A stretch of DNA of 8,886 nucleotides from Tannerella sp. (GCA_031260095.1 JAIRKN010000165.1:1-8886), one strand, 5' to 3'; shown: positions 1 to 7,799, counted from the stretch's first letter. Notes: generated by a model not told the origin, from the letters alone. Translations and numbers: made by a program.

Positions 1-384
1 TTCGTAGCCCTGGCGCTTTTCTTTTTCGCGTTTACGACGATTATGAGTTACTATTTTCAGGCCGAAACAAATGTATACTTCCTGCTCCGTAAGAAGAAGA
101 CGAATCTTTACGCCGTAAACCTGCTCCGGCTATCAATGCTCGCCGTCATTTATTTCACGGCGGTTAACGAGATGACCCTGGCATGGGATATGGCCGATGT
201 GGGCGTCGGATTAATGGCCTGGTTCAATATGATCGCGATCCTGCTGTTGCAGTCGATAGCCCTCAGAACGTTCAGCGATTACGAATCGCAACTGAAGTCC
301 GGAATCCGGCAACCTGCGTTTCGCCCCGCATCGCTAAACATCCGTAAAACAAAGGAATGGGGCGACACGGAAAACCCTACGCCT
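1..384 (+). other. AGCS-family (alanine/glycine:cation) symporter C-terminal module
   Basis: This is the last part of an integral membrane symporter that would use sodium or protons to import alanine or glycine. Visible are about three hydrophobic segments (residues 1-19, about 42-57 and 68-90) separated by the basic loop LLRKKKTNLYAV. The ending FSDYESQLKSG followed by a Pro/Arg-rich stretch resembles the cytosolic tail of AGCS proteins. Family members normally stop shortly after such a tail; here the frame goes on through a linker (GDTENPTP) into the SDR. Most of the transporter lies outside the window, so substrate cannot be judged. Confidence 0.7.
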
Positions 385-1110
385 GTGAAAAAAGTAATTA
401 TTATCGGGGCGACGTCCGGCATTGGCCGCGAGGTCGCATTGCGTATGTTGGAAAGGGGCTGGGAGCTTGGCGTGGCCGGTCGCCGCGAAGAGGCGCTGGA
501 GGATTTGCGGAAAAGCGATCCCGCACATGTCATCACGTATCCCATTGACATAACGAAGGAGGACGCCGCAGAAAGACTGACGTCCCTGATCCGGCAAAGG
601 GGAGGCATGGATCTGTTTTTTCTGGCTTCGGGGACGGGATGCCGGACGCTCTCGCCGGATGAAGAGCAGGAAGTGCGGACGGCAGAAACGAATGTGACCG
701 GATTTATTCGTATGGTCGTTGCCGCGTACCGCTATTTCGAATCGACCGGCGGAGGACATATCGCCGTCATCAGTTCGATCGCCGGGACAAAAGGATTAGG
801 CGCCGCCGCATCGTATTCGGCAACAAAGAGATTTCAAAATACCTATATTGATGCACTGGCACAACTCTCGCGACGGAAAAACATACCGCTCCGCTTCACC
901 GATATCCGCCCCGGATTTGTCGATACGCCGCTGCTCGATAGCGACGAGCATACGTATCCGATGCTGATGCGTGCCGATAAGGTGTCCGGAATCATCATGC
1001 GCGCTCTTGATAAAAAGAAGCGCGTCGTAATCATTGATTGGCGTTACCGCGCACTTGTTTTCTTCTGGAAATGTATTCCTCAATGCCTCTGGGAGAGGAT
1101 GAACATTTAA
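1..1110 (+). CDS. AGCS symporter C-terminus read in frame into a complete SDR oxidoreductase (5' partial)
   Basis: The frame is open from base 1 to the TAA ending at 1110 (369 codons visible). About the first 120 residues resemble the end of an alanine/glycine:cation symporter (AGCS): a membrane segment with FAFTTIMSYYFQAE, then hydrophobic LLRLSMLAVIYFTAV and GLMAWFNMIAILLLQS. From codon 129 (GTG at 385) a full 241-residue classical short-chain dehydrogenase follows. No stop codon separates the two. Either the protein is a real membrane/cytosolic fusion, or the symporter lost its stop, or the SDR is translated from its own GTG start. An internal ATG at 43 lies within the symporter membrane region and is not a credible start. 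The downstream neighbour araB is convergent, so this gene is not part of the arabinose operon. Family assignment of both parts is confident; single-protein status is not. Confidence 0.75.
   Translation, partial: FVALALFFFAFTTIMSYYFQAETNVYFLLRKKKTNLYAVNLLRLSMLAVIYFTAVNEMTLAWDMADVGVGLMAWFNMIAILLLQSIALRTFSDYESQLKSGIRQPAFRPASLNIRKTKEWGDTENPTPVKKVIIIGATSGIGREVALRMLERGWELGVAGRREEALEDLRKSDPAHVITYPIDITKEDAAERLTSLIRQRGGMDLFFLASGTGCRTLSPDEEQEVRTAETNVTGFIRMVVAAYRYFESTGGGHIAVISSIAGTKGLGAAASYSATKRFQNTYIDALAQLSRRKNIPLRFTDIRPGFVDTPLLDSDEHTYPMLMRADKVSGIIMRALDKKKRVVIIDWRYRALVFFWKCIPQCLWERMNI
385..1110 (+). other. Classical SDR NAD(P)-dependent oxidoreductase module, possible GTG start at 385
   Basis: Counting from GTG 385 the module has 241 residues, the usual length of a free-standing classical SDR. 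It shows the nucleotide-binding turn GATSGIG (8-14), a basic patch AGRR (31-34) that would favour NADP, Asn103 in the ETNVTG segment, Ser130/131 in VISSIAG, and the catalytic YSATK with Tyr144 and Lys148. IRPGFVDTP (174-182) is the family's typical segment after the active site. The tail LVFFWKCIPQCLW (224-236) is hydrophobic and could touch the membrane. The natural start of related proteins is about MKKVIIIGATSG, which is why GTG at 385 is the plausible independent start. No strong ribosome binding site is seen, which is usual in Bacteroidetes. Substrate unknown. Confidence 0.75.
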
Positions 1111-1155
1111 GACCCGGCAATATGATCTTTTGATAACTGTCAACTTGCGGATTTA

Positions 1156-1169
1156 CACCGCGCGCGGTG
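1156..1169. repeat. 14-bp perfect GC palindrome
   Basis: CACCGCGCGCGGTG reads the same on both strands. It lies 46 bp after the SDR stop and about 140 bp after the araB stop, between convergent genes. It has no loop and no following T-run, so it is not a standard terminator. It may be a protein-binding site or chance in GC-rich DNA. Confidence 0.4.
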
Positions 1170-1184
1170 CACCTCCCGTCATCG

Positions 1185-1202
1185 CCTCCCCTCCCCTCCC
1201 CC
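1185..1202 (-). other. G-rich tract on the minus strand (C-rich on plus), possible G-quadruplex
   Basis: The plus strand reads CCTCCCCTCCCCTCCCCC. The minus strand, which is the sense strand of any araB read-through transcript, therefore has runs of 5, 4, 4 and 2 G separated by single A residues. A further GGG run sits about 10 nt later. A two-tetrad quadruplex is possible with these runs, and a three-tetrad form would need the longer loop. Whether it folds is not known. Confidence 0.35.
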
Positions 1203-1279
1203 GTCACCAGCGCTCTGCATGAATCCGGATTGCTTCACTACGTTCATAATGACGGGTACAGGCGGGTTCGCTGGTGACG
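1202..1279. repeat. Dispersed repeat copy A bracketed by an 11-bp inverted repeat
   Basis: The arms at 1202-1212 (CGTCACCAGCG) and 1269-1279 are perfect reverse complements. Between them, 1218-1256 contains CCGGATTGCTTCACT followed by TTCATAATGACGGG, which closely matches copy B (reverse strand, 7800-7847) and more weakly copy C (7856-7886). The element lies in the 201-bp gap between the convergent SDR and araB stops. The arms could make a stem with a 56-nt loop. No T-run follows on either strand, so terminator function is unproven. No open frame of note is present. Confidence 0.6.
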
Positions 1280-1311
1280 AAGGGCGTGCCTTGCAGTGGT
1301 AGGGGTATTCA

Positions 1312-2997
1312 TCAATTGTTTGCCGGTTGATGATCTGTTGTCATCTGTTCGGTGAACTTTCCGAGTTTTAGATACTTTTCATATATGGAACGGTATATTT
1401 TCGCGTTTTTTTCGTTTGGAATGTATTCCTTGTCAAAGCCGGAGGTCATGGCTTTTTGTGCATCCTCTACTTTATCGTATATGCCGGCGGCGGTAGCGGC
1501 AAACATCGCTGCACCCAACGCACATGCCTGGTCTGTTTTGCATACCTTGATCGGCATATTCAATACATCGCTTAATGTTTGCATGACGAACGGCGATTTT
1601 AACGCAATGCCACCGGTACCGATTACATTATCAATGCGAATACCTTCGCTGATGAAACGTTCTACGATGGCACGAGAGCCGAATGCCGTCGCTTCAACCA
1701 GCGCCCGGAAGATGTGCGGCGCCGTGCTTCCCAGCGTAAGTCCGTCGATCGTTCCCGTAAGCAACTGATTGGCGTCCGGGGTACGCCGTCCGTTCATCCA
1801 GTCGGTAGCAATGACAGCGCTTTCGCTGACCGGTATCTTTTCCGCTTCTTTTGTGAGCGCAGGAATGATCCTGTCCGTTATTTCTTCCATAAGACGCGCT
1901 TTTGTCGCCTCATCTACAAGGGTTGTTCCGGATAAAATATTTTTCAACGGGAACTCAAGTACGCGCTTGAACCATGCATAAATATCCCCGAAGCCCGATT
2001 GTCCGGCTTCCAGTCCGATCATTCCGGGGATGACGGAGCCGTCTACCTGTCCGCATATTCCGGGAATAAGCCGCCGGCCGGTCTCTTCATAGCCGGCAAC
2101 CATCACATCACAGGTAGAGGTGCCGATGATACGGACCAGCGTATGCGGAGTGATGCCGGCACCTACAGCACCCATGTGGCAATCAAATGCACCTCCGGCA
2201 ACAATAACACCGGTGGAGAGGCCAAGTCGTGAAGCCCATTCCGGCGACAGTGTTCCTACCGGTTTGTCGGCTGTCTCCGTTTTTTCGAACAGACGGTCGC
2301 GAAACCCTTTCAGCAACGGATCCAGCGCTGTCAGAAATTCTTCGCCGGGTAATCCTCCCCAGCTTTCGTGCCACATGGCTTTATGCCCGTTGGCACACCG
2401 ACTGCGTATGATGTCTTTTGAGGATTTTACTCCCGTTATCAAGGCCGGCAACCATTCGCAATATTCGACAATAGAACAGGCTTTCTCACGGACAGCCTTG
2501 TCTTCGCGCAAGACATGCAGCGCTTTTGACCAAAACCATTCCGAAGAGTAGATTCCCCCTTCGTAAGATGAATAGTCAGTATCCCATGTTTTGCACAGTT
2601 TGTTTATTTCGGCGGCTTCTTTAACCGCCGTGTGGTCTTTCCACAGGATAAACATGGCATTCGGATTGTCTGCCAATCCGGGCAATAAGGCGAGGGGAGT
2701 TCCCGTAGCGTCGGTAAAGGCCGGCGTACTGCCTGTTGTATCAAATGCCATACCCAACACCTGTCCGGCCGTTCCCGGAGGACACTGGGATAAGGCGTCT
2801 TTGACAGAAGCTTCCAGTACGTCAATATAATCCTGCGGATGCTGACGATATTGATTGATAGACGGATTACAGTATTTTCCTTCCGACCAGCGCGGATAAT
2901 TCTTCACCGATGAAGCGATGATTTCGCCATTTTCCGCATTCACAACCAGTGCGCGGGCAGAATCGCTTCCATAATCAAGTCCAATTACATATTTCAT
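1312..2997 (-). CDS. araB: Ribulokinase AraB
   Basis: ATP-dependent kinase that phosphorylates L-ribulose to L-ribulose 5-phosphate in the cytosol, the second step of arabinose breakdown. The 561-residue length matches bacterial AraB. It is an FGGY-family kinase: N-terminal GLDYGSDSARAL (6-17), DTTGSTP (86-92), WKDHTA (119-124), GGAFDCHMGAVGAG (268-281) with Asp272 the expected catalytic base, IGTSTCDVM (291-299), DWMNGRRTPDANQ (399-411), and the nucleotide-binding GTGGIALKSPF (460-470). It is the last of the five genes, starting at an ATG 29 bp after the araA stop with an A-rich leader, so it should share the araT transcript. All key motifs are intact. Similarity to E. coli AraB is visible from the first residues (IGLDxGSDSxRAL, YPRW). 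Confidence 0.96.
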   Translation of the reverse strand: MKYVIGLDYGSDSARALVVNAENGEIIASSVKNYPRWSEGKYCNPSINQYRQHPQDYIDVLEASVKDALSQCPPGTAGQVLGMAFDTTGSTPAFTDATGTPLALLPGLADNPNAMFILWKDHTAVKEAAEINKLCKTWDTDYSSYEGGIYSSEWFWSKALHVLREDKAVREKACSIVEYCEWLPALITGVKSSKDIIRSRCANGHKAMWHESWGGLPGEEFLTALDPLLKGFRDRLFEKTETADKPVGTLSPEWASRLGLSTGVIVAGGAFDCHMGAVGAGITPHTLVRIIGTSTCDVMVAGYEETGRRLIPGICGQVDGSVIPGMIGLEAGQSGFGDIYAWFKRVLEFPLKNILSGTTLVDEATKARLMEEITDRIIPALTKEAEKIPVSESAVIATDWMNGRRTPDANQLLTGTIDGLTLGSTAPHIFRALVEATAFGSRAIVERFISEGIRIDNVIGTGGIALKSPFVMQTLSDVLNMPIKVCKTDQACALGAAMFAATAAGIYDKVEDAQKAMTSGFDKEYIPNEKNAKIYRSIYEKYLKLGKFTEQMTTDHQPANN

Positions 2998-3026
2998 AAT
3001 CTTAATAGTTTTTTAGTAGTGGTTAA

Positions 3027-4535
3027 TTATTGTAACGCTTTGTTGAGCATATAATAGATTTCGTTCATCCGCATTTCCTTTTTAAATGCCTGCAAGGTCG
3101 TATGTTCGTCGATAACCAGCAATTCGATCCCGGCGATTTCGGCATAATCTTCCAGATATTCTACCGTGAGGTCGTAGGAGAAGCTTGTGTGGTGCGTACC
3201 TCCGGCAAGTATCCAGGCGCTTGCTCCCGTTTCAAAGTTCGGACGCGGAATCCACAATGCGGAGGCAACGGGTAACTGGGGCAACGGTTTCGGTTTGATA
3301 CAATCCACTTTGTTCACAATCATACGGAAACGGTTCCCCATATCTACAATCGTCGCAGCGATCCCCGGACCTGTTTTACTCGTGAATATAAGGCGCGCCG
3401 GATCATTCTTACCTCCGATGCCGAGAGCGAATACGTCCATCTTCGGTTTCTTTTCCGCAGCGATGAGTGGGCAAACTTCCAGCATGTGCGCCTGCAAAAT
3501 AGAACTTTTCTCTTCGGCAAAGTTCAATGTATAATCTTCCAGGAAAGAACATCCTTTCGGCAGGCCCTGGCTCATAAACCACATCGTACGATACAGGGCC
3601 GCCGTTTTCCAGTCGCCTTCGGCTCCGAATCCAAACCCTTCCGCCATTAATCGTTGGGAAGCCAGTCCCGGAATCTGATCTATATTCTCCAGATCGTCGA
3701 AGTTCGTTGTGAAAGCTTTCGCTCCTTTGGCGTTTAATAATTTGCGCAATGCGATTTCTATGCGCGCTGCTTTTTCCACCTGTCCGCGCTTTTTCCCTCC
3801 GGCCTTACATGCAGGCGAGAATAGATATTGACTTTCATATTCTTTCATCAAGTTTGAAACCTCTGTCTTCGTAACCTTTTCCTGTATGGCCGCTAACTCT
3901 GCTACCGGGCAGTAGTCCACATGATAGCCCAGACGCATCTCGGCCTCCACTTTATCTCCGTCTGTCACGGCCACATTATTCATCTGGTCTCCGAAGCGCA
4001 GGATGAGCAGATCCTGCGAATCGGCCCACGCCGCCGCTACACGCATCCATACGGATATTTTTTCCTGTGTGCCTTTGTCGTCCCAATAACCTGCGACAAT
4101 TTTGCGCGGTTTGCGCATACGTGCCGTGATATGACCAAATTCACGGTCTCCGTGAGCCGATTGATTCAGATTCATGAAATCCATATCCATTGTATCCCAG
4201 GGAATTTCCCGGTTGAATTGTGTATGAAAATGCAATAACGGCTTGCGAAATTCCTGTAATCCGTGGATCCACATTTTGGCGGGCGAAAATGTATGCATCC
4301 AGGTGATAACGCCAATACATGTATCGTCGTCATTCGCTTTCTTAAATGTGCCGGTCACTTCTTTAGAAGAATTTACCGTTCCCTTGTATACAACTTTCAC
4401 CGGTAGACGCCCGGATTTGTTAAGTCCTTTTACCATTTCAATCGAGTGGCTGTCTACCGCTTTTACCGCGTCGCCACCATACAGAAGCTGTGCTCCCGTA
4501 ATAAACCATACTTCAAATTTTTCAAATGCTTTCAT
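3027..4535 (-). CDS. araA: L-arabinose isomerase AraA
   Basis: Metal-dependent cytosolic isomerase converting L-arabinose to L-ribulose, the first intracellular step of the pathway. The protein has 502 residues against 500 in E. coli. The four catalytic/metal residues of the family are all visible at nearly the same numbers: Glu306 in GAEGDWKTAAL, Glu333 in SFLEDYTL, His350 in LQAHMLEV, and His448/449 in GGTHHTSFSYDLT. The N-terminus EVWFITGAQLLYG and the segment HFHTQFNREIPW (102-113) are also typical. The ATG at 4535 is preceded by an A/T-rich leader with AAAAAAG and lies 27 bp after the araD stop, so it is co-transcribed. No anomaly seen. Confidence 0.97.
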   Translation of the reverse strand: MKAFEKFEVWFITGAQLLYGGDAVKAVDSHSIEMVKGLNKSGRLPVKVVYKGTVNSSKEVTGTFKKANDDDTCIGVITWMHTFSPAKMWIHGLQEFRKPLLHFHTQFNREIPWDTMDMDFMNLNQSAHGDREFGHITARMRKPRKIVAGYWDDKGTQEKISVWMRVAAAWADSQDLLILRFGDQMNNVAVTDGDKVEAEMRLGYHVDYCPVAELAAIQEKVTKTEVSNLMKEYESQYLFSPACKAGGKKRGQVEKAARIEIALRKLLNAKGAKAFTTNFDDLENIDQIPGLASQRLMAEGFGFGAEGDWKTAALYRTMWFMSQGLPKGCSFLEDYTLNFAEEKSSILQAHMLEVCPLIAAEKKPKMDVFALGIGGKNDPARLIFTSKTGPGIAATIVDMGNRFRMIVNKVDCIKPKPLPQLPVASALWIPRPNFETGASAWILAGGTHHTSFSYDLTVEYLEDYAEIAGIELLVIDEHTTLQAFKKEMRMNEIYYMLNKALQ

Positions 4536-4562
4536 ATCTTTTTTAATTTATATTTCGATGCG

Positions 4563-5246
4563 CTACTGGCCGTAATATGCACCCGGCCCATGTTTCCTGC
4601 CGAAATGTTTCTCGATAAGCAGCGGATTCATTGTCAGCTTGGGATTGATCCCGAACGCAAGGTAAGCCATTTTGGCAATCTGTTCCATTACCACGGCATG
4701 GCGAACTGCGTCATGCGCCTCTTTTCCCCATGAAAACGGGCCGTGGTTTTTAACCAGAACGCCGGGGGTGTGTACCGGATTAAGTCCTTCGAAACGTTGT
4801 TTGATAACATTGCCCGTCTCAAGTTCATAAGCGCCTTTTATTGCTGCTTCGGTCATATCTGCCGTACAGGGTATAGCGTCATGAAAATAATCGGCATGTG
4901 TCGTGCCGATATTCGGTATATTACACCCGGCTTGCGCCCATGCCGTTGCGTAGGTGGAATGTGTATGTGCGATACCTCCTATTTCCGGGAATGCCTGATA
5001 TAACACAACGTGGGTCGGGGTGTCGGACGATGGTTTTAACCGGCCTTCCACAACGGTACCGTCAAGATCGGTTACCACCATATCCTCCGCTTTCATCCGG
5101 TCATAAGATACGCCGCTCGGCTTAATCACGACAAGTCCCGAAGGACGGTCTATCGCCGATACATTTCCCCATGTGAACAGAACTAATCCGTGTTTTACCA
5201 AATCAAGGTTTGCACGGAAAACCTCTTCTTTTAAAGTTTCTAACAT
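4563..5246 (-). CDS. araD: L-ribulose-5-phosphate 4-epimerase AraD
   Basis: Zinc-dependent class II aldolase-fold epimerase that converts L-ribulose 5-phosphate to D-xylulose 5-phosphate, linking arabinose to the pentose phosphate pathway. I choose the ATG at 5246, giving 227 residues beginning [14 protein letters not shown], because this aligns with the E. coli start (MLEDLKRQVLEANL, 231 residues) and is preceded by a purine-rich GAAAAAAAG. A longer frame exists only by using a TTG at 5288. Visible motifs: TWGNVSA (25-31), KPSSDTPTH (71-79, Asp76), zinc ligands His94 and His96 in IAHTHS and His168 in [15 protein letters not shown] (114-121) with Asp119, and the C-terminal AYYGQ with Tyr224. 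It sits 60 bp after araR and 27 bp before araA. Confidence 0.96.
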   Translation of the reverse strand: MLETLKEEVFRANLDLVKHGLVLFTWGNVSAIDRPSGLVVIKPSGVSYDRMKAEDMVVTDLDGTVVEGRLKPSSDTPTHVVLYQAFPEIGGIAHTHSTYATAWAQAGCNIPNIGTTHADYFHDAIPCTADMTEAAIKGAYELETGNVIKQRFEGLNPVHTPGVLVKNHGPFSWGKEAHDAVRHAVVMEQIAKMAYLAFGINPKLTMNPLLIEKHFGRKHGPGAYYGQ

Positions 5247-5306
5247 CTTTTTTTCATTAATACGTTTTACGAATCCGGTTTTTTCCAAATATTCTCCGTC
5301 GACCGT

Positions 5307-5990
5307 TCAGATCTTGAATTTTTTCGTTTTCAGGTACGCATCATTGTTCATCCTGTAAAGACGAGCGCCGCGTTTTGAACTGCTTTTATCTATTTCGTCC
5401 GTCATTTCAATGAAATCCATTTCTGCAACACGCTTATGGAAGTTTCTTTTATCCATCGTTTCGCCGTATATCGCTTCATACAATGTCTGTAATTGTGTCA
5501 GGGTAAACAGCTTCGGCAGAAGGTTGAATCCTATGGGCTTATAGCTTGCTTTCTGTTTCATCCGGGTACGGGCTTTGTCAACCATCTCCCTGTGATCGAA
5601 GATGAGGCCGGGAAGGTTGTTTATATCGGTCCAGAATGCGTTATAACTCTGTACCGACTCCTTGTCGTAATCATCTATGTTGATCAAGGCGTAATAAGCG
5701 ATTGATATCACCCTTTCACCGGGATCCCGTTCAATATCGCCGAATGCTCCGACCTGTTCCATGTAGACCCTGTCTAATCCGGTAAGTTCCTTCAATACGC
5801 GCTTGGCTGCCTCGTCCACACTTTCATCCTTTTGCACGAATCCTCCCATTAAGGACCATTTTCCTTTGGAAGGCTCAAATTTTCGTTTTAGCAACAGGAG
5901 GTTCAGGTTGCCTTTGTTGAATCCGAAGATGATGCAGTCTACGGCAACATAAAACTTCGGGTATTCGCGATAAAAATTACGTTTAAGCAT
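5307..5990 (-). CDS. araR: Nudix-fold transcriptional regulator of arabinose genes (AraR/NrtR family)
   Basis: A 227-residue DNA-binding regulator, starting at the ATG at 5990, 17 bp after the araT stop. Residues about 10-140 form a Nudix-like domain. Residues about 156-227 form a winged helix (FTLTQLQTLYEAIYG as helices, SKRGARLYRM as the wing). The Nudix box at 50-72 keeps the G-x5-E spacing but reads RVLKEL where active hydrolases have REUxEE, so two acidic residues are lost and it is probably a sensor, not an enzyme. The family match is B. thetaiotaomicron AraR (BT0354), where L-arabinose binding to the Nudix domain releases the wHTH from its operator; this is from published work on that protein. 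Position inside the ara operon supports the same role and self-regulation. A start further upstream would run inside araT and is rejected. Confidence 0.9.
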   Translation of the reverse strand: MLKRNFYREYPKFYVAVDCIIFGFNKGNLNLLLLKRKFEPSKGKWSLMGGFVQKDESVDEAAKRVLKELTGLDRVYMEQVGAFGDIERDPGERVISIAYYALINIDDYDKESVQSYNAFWTDINNLPGLIFDHREMVDKARTRMKQKASYKPIGFNLLPKLFTLTQLQTLYEAIYGETMDKRNFHKRVAEMDFIEMTDEIDKSSSKRGARLYRMNNDAYLKTKKFKI

Positions 5991-6007
5991 GAGGTTGATC
6001 TCTTTAT

Positions 6008-7687
6008 TTACCAAAAGTATATATAAAAGGCGGCGGTTATGCCCAGAATTATACATGAATGTATGATGTCCCAGTGATTCCAACTGACGCGCGTTTCGGC
6101 AAGCTGTTCTTTTGTCGAAGTGCCGAATACGAGTCCCTGTATTTTTTCTTTTGACGGCGCTTCTGTTAATAAACTTACGACAATAACGACAAGTATACAG
6201 AACAGGAACATCCACCCGCAGAAGAATAACCAGTTCACATCATAAAAAATGTATTTGAAAATGTGATCGCCTGCCGAAACGGTCGAGCTATAATATATTT
6301 TAGCGCCTAAACGGGTCAGACCGATCACCAGGCCGGCTATCAAGCCCCACATACCGCCCTTGGCGCTTGCCCGTTTCCATGTGATACCAAGCAGAAAAGC
6401 CGCTGCAATTCCGGGGGCAAGTACGGATTGAACGTCTTGCAGATACGCATATAATACATCCCCGACACTGCGCATGATAGGGATCCAGAGTATTCCTGAT
6501 ATGACGATCACTACGGTTGCCACCTGACCGATAATGACTAACTTTTTCTCCGGCGTATCGGGCTTGAATCGTTTATAAAAATCAATGGTAAACAACATGG
6601 CGGAGGAATTGAATAGCGAAGCTAATGAACTCATCAATGCAGCCAGTATACCACAAACGACCAAACCCTTCACTCCGGCAGGAAGCAGTTTGGCGACCAG
6701 GACGGGGAAGGCGGCGTCTGCATTATGAACGCCGTTTTCCATTAATGGCAGAAAGTTGCCGGTCTTTTGATGAAGGGCAAAAGCAATCATTCCGGGGATT
6801 AAGAATAAAAATACGGGGAGTAATTTCAGGTAGGCCCCGAATATGGTGCCCCGGCGCGATTCCTTCTGGTTTTTTCCGGAAAGTACACGTTGGACGATAA
6901 ATTGATCGGTGCACCAGTACCAGAATCCGATGATTGCAGATCCTGTGAGTGCTCCCAGCCAGGGGAAGTTCGGATCCCCGTTGTTCCGTATCAGGTTGGT
7001 CATCGAATCGCCATACCCATTTACCGTAGTAGCGCCGGCGATCCGTATCATCTCATCCCAGCCGCCAAGTTCTTTCAATCCGAGTACAAGTATGATGAGC
7101 GAGCCAAGTAAGAGGATAGGGGTCTGGAGTACCGAAGTGTAAAGCACGGACTTCATACCGCCTGTCACTGTATACAAGGCAGTAATTAATACTAATCCGA
7201 TAGCGGCGATCCAGAAAAAATCAATCCCCCATAATTCTTTAATTCCGAATACCTGCTGAAACACTAATCCTCCCGCATATACCGTAACGGCCACTTTGGT
7301 CAGTACGTAACTTATTAACGAAATGACAGATAAGATAGTTCTGGATTGGGGATTGTAACGGCGCTCCAGAAATTCCGGCATCGTATAAACCATACTTCGC
7401 GAATAAAAGGGAACGAAGACCCATCCCAAAAGAAGGATCGTCCACCCCTGTATCTCCCAGTGCGCCATAGCCATTCCGCTTGAAGCGCCGGCGCCCGCCA
7501 GTCCGATTAAGTGTTCCGAGCCGATATTCGAAGCAAAGATAGATGCGCCTATGGCAATCCATGTAGCATCCCGGCTTCCGAGAAAATAATCTGCAGAATT
7601 ATTCTGCTTTTGCCTCATAACCCATACAATAATTCCGATCAATGCAAGGGAAAATAGTCCAATTACAATCCAATCTAATGTTTCCAC
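6008..7687 (-). CDS. araT: Sodium/sugar symporter of the SSS family, probable arabinose importer AraT
   Basis: Inner-membrane solute:sodium symporter of the SGLT-like branch, 559 residues with about 14 hydrophobic segments and almost no hydrophilic domain. Family signatures include ADYFLGSRDATWIAIGAS (32-49), SNIGSEHLIGLAG (53-65), the YTMPEFLERRY segment after the third membrane span, and GILAALMSSLASLFNSSAML in the middle of the protein. Genomic position as first gene of araT-araR-araD-araA-araB makes L-arabinose the likely substrate; the sequence alone does not prove it. The start codon is GTG at 7687 (MET-L-D-W...), preceded by AAAAAAAAGGTACT, which includes a weak Shine-Dalgarno-like AAGG. 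No in-frame ATG gives a better start without cutting the first membrane segment. Confidence 0.9.
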   Translation of the reverse strand: METLDWIVIGLFSLALIGIIVWVMRQKQNNSADYFLGSRDATWIAIGASIFASNIGSEHLIGLAGAGASSGMAMAHWEIQGWTILLLGWVFVPFYSRSMVYTMPEFLERRYNPQSRTILSVISLISYVLTKVAVTVYAGGLVFQQVFGIKELWGIDFFWIAAIGLVLITALYTVTGGMKSVLYTSVLQTPILLLGSLIILVLGLKELGGWDEMIRIAGATTVNGYGDSMTNLIRNNGDPNFPWLGALTGSAIIGFWYWCTDQFIVQRVLSGKNQKESRRGTIFGAYLKLLPVFLFLIPGMIAFALHQKTGNFLPLMENGVHNADAAFPVLVAKLLPAGVKGLVVCGILAALMSSLASLFNSSAMLFTIDFYKRFKPDTPEKKLVIIGQVATVVIVISGILWIPIMRSVGDVLYAYLQDVQSVLAPGIAAAFLLGITWKRASAKGGMWGLIAGLVIGLTRLGAKIYYSSTVSAGDHIFKYIFYDVNWLFFCGWMFLFCILVVIVVSLLTEAPSKEKIQGLVFGTSTKEQLAETRVSWNHWDIIHSCIILGITAAFYIYFW

Positions 7688-7732
7688 AGTACCTTTTTTT
7701 TATGAATAAATAGTGATGTTTGAATTTGAGTG

Positions 7733-7740
7733 TAAAAATA
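7733..7740 (-). promoter_or_regulatory. Candidate -7 element for the araT-araR-araD-araA-araB operon
   Basis: On the minus strand TATTTTTA matches seven of eight positions of the Bacteroidetes TAnnTTTG element, placed 45 bp upstream of the araT GTG. A matching TTG at the -33 position is not found at the usual spacing, so this is a weak call. Confidence 0.35.
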
Positions 7741-7741
7741 A

Positions 7742-7760
7742 CACTTAATTGCATGAAGTG
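7742..7760. promoter_or_regulatory. Imperfect dyad between the operator candidate and the araT promoter
   Basis: CACTTAATTGCATGAAGTG has perfect 5-bp outer arms (CACTT/AAGTG) and partial inner symmetry. It lies between the 24-bp palindrome and the weak -7 element. It could be a second regulator site or a chance feature of AT-rich DNA. Confidence 0.25.
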
Positions 7761-7769
7761 TTTCTCTAA

Positions 7770-7793
7770 TTTATATGTTGTACAACATATAAA
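7770..7793. promoter_or_regulatory. 24-bp perfect palindrome, probable AraR operator
   Basis: The left half is TTTATATGTTGT and the right half is its exact reverse complement, with no spacer. It begins 83 bp upstream of the araT start, in the only sizeable gap ahead of the operon. A perfect dyad of this size fits a homodimeric winged-helix regulator, and araR is the second gene of the operon. I infer it is the AraR site; I have not matched it to a published consensus. Its location upstream of the weak -7 element leaves open how it acts on transcription. Confidence 0.7.
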
Positions 7794-7799
7794 AAAATC

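Noticed and set aside
5247..5288. Longer AraD starting at TTG 5288.
   Set aside because: The extra 14 residues have no counterpart in E. coli AraD, and the ATG at 5246 aligns with the known start.
5991..6215. N-terminal extension of AraR by 75 residues.
   Set aside because: The extension lies entirely inside araT in another frame. The ATG at 5990 gives the normal family N-terminus and length.
7239..7562. A 107-codon minus-strand frame within araT.
   Set aside because: It is an alternate frame of a strongly conserved transporter gene and shows no domain of its own.
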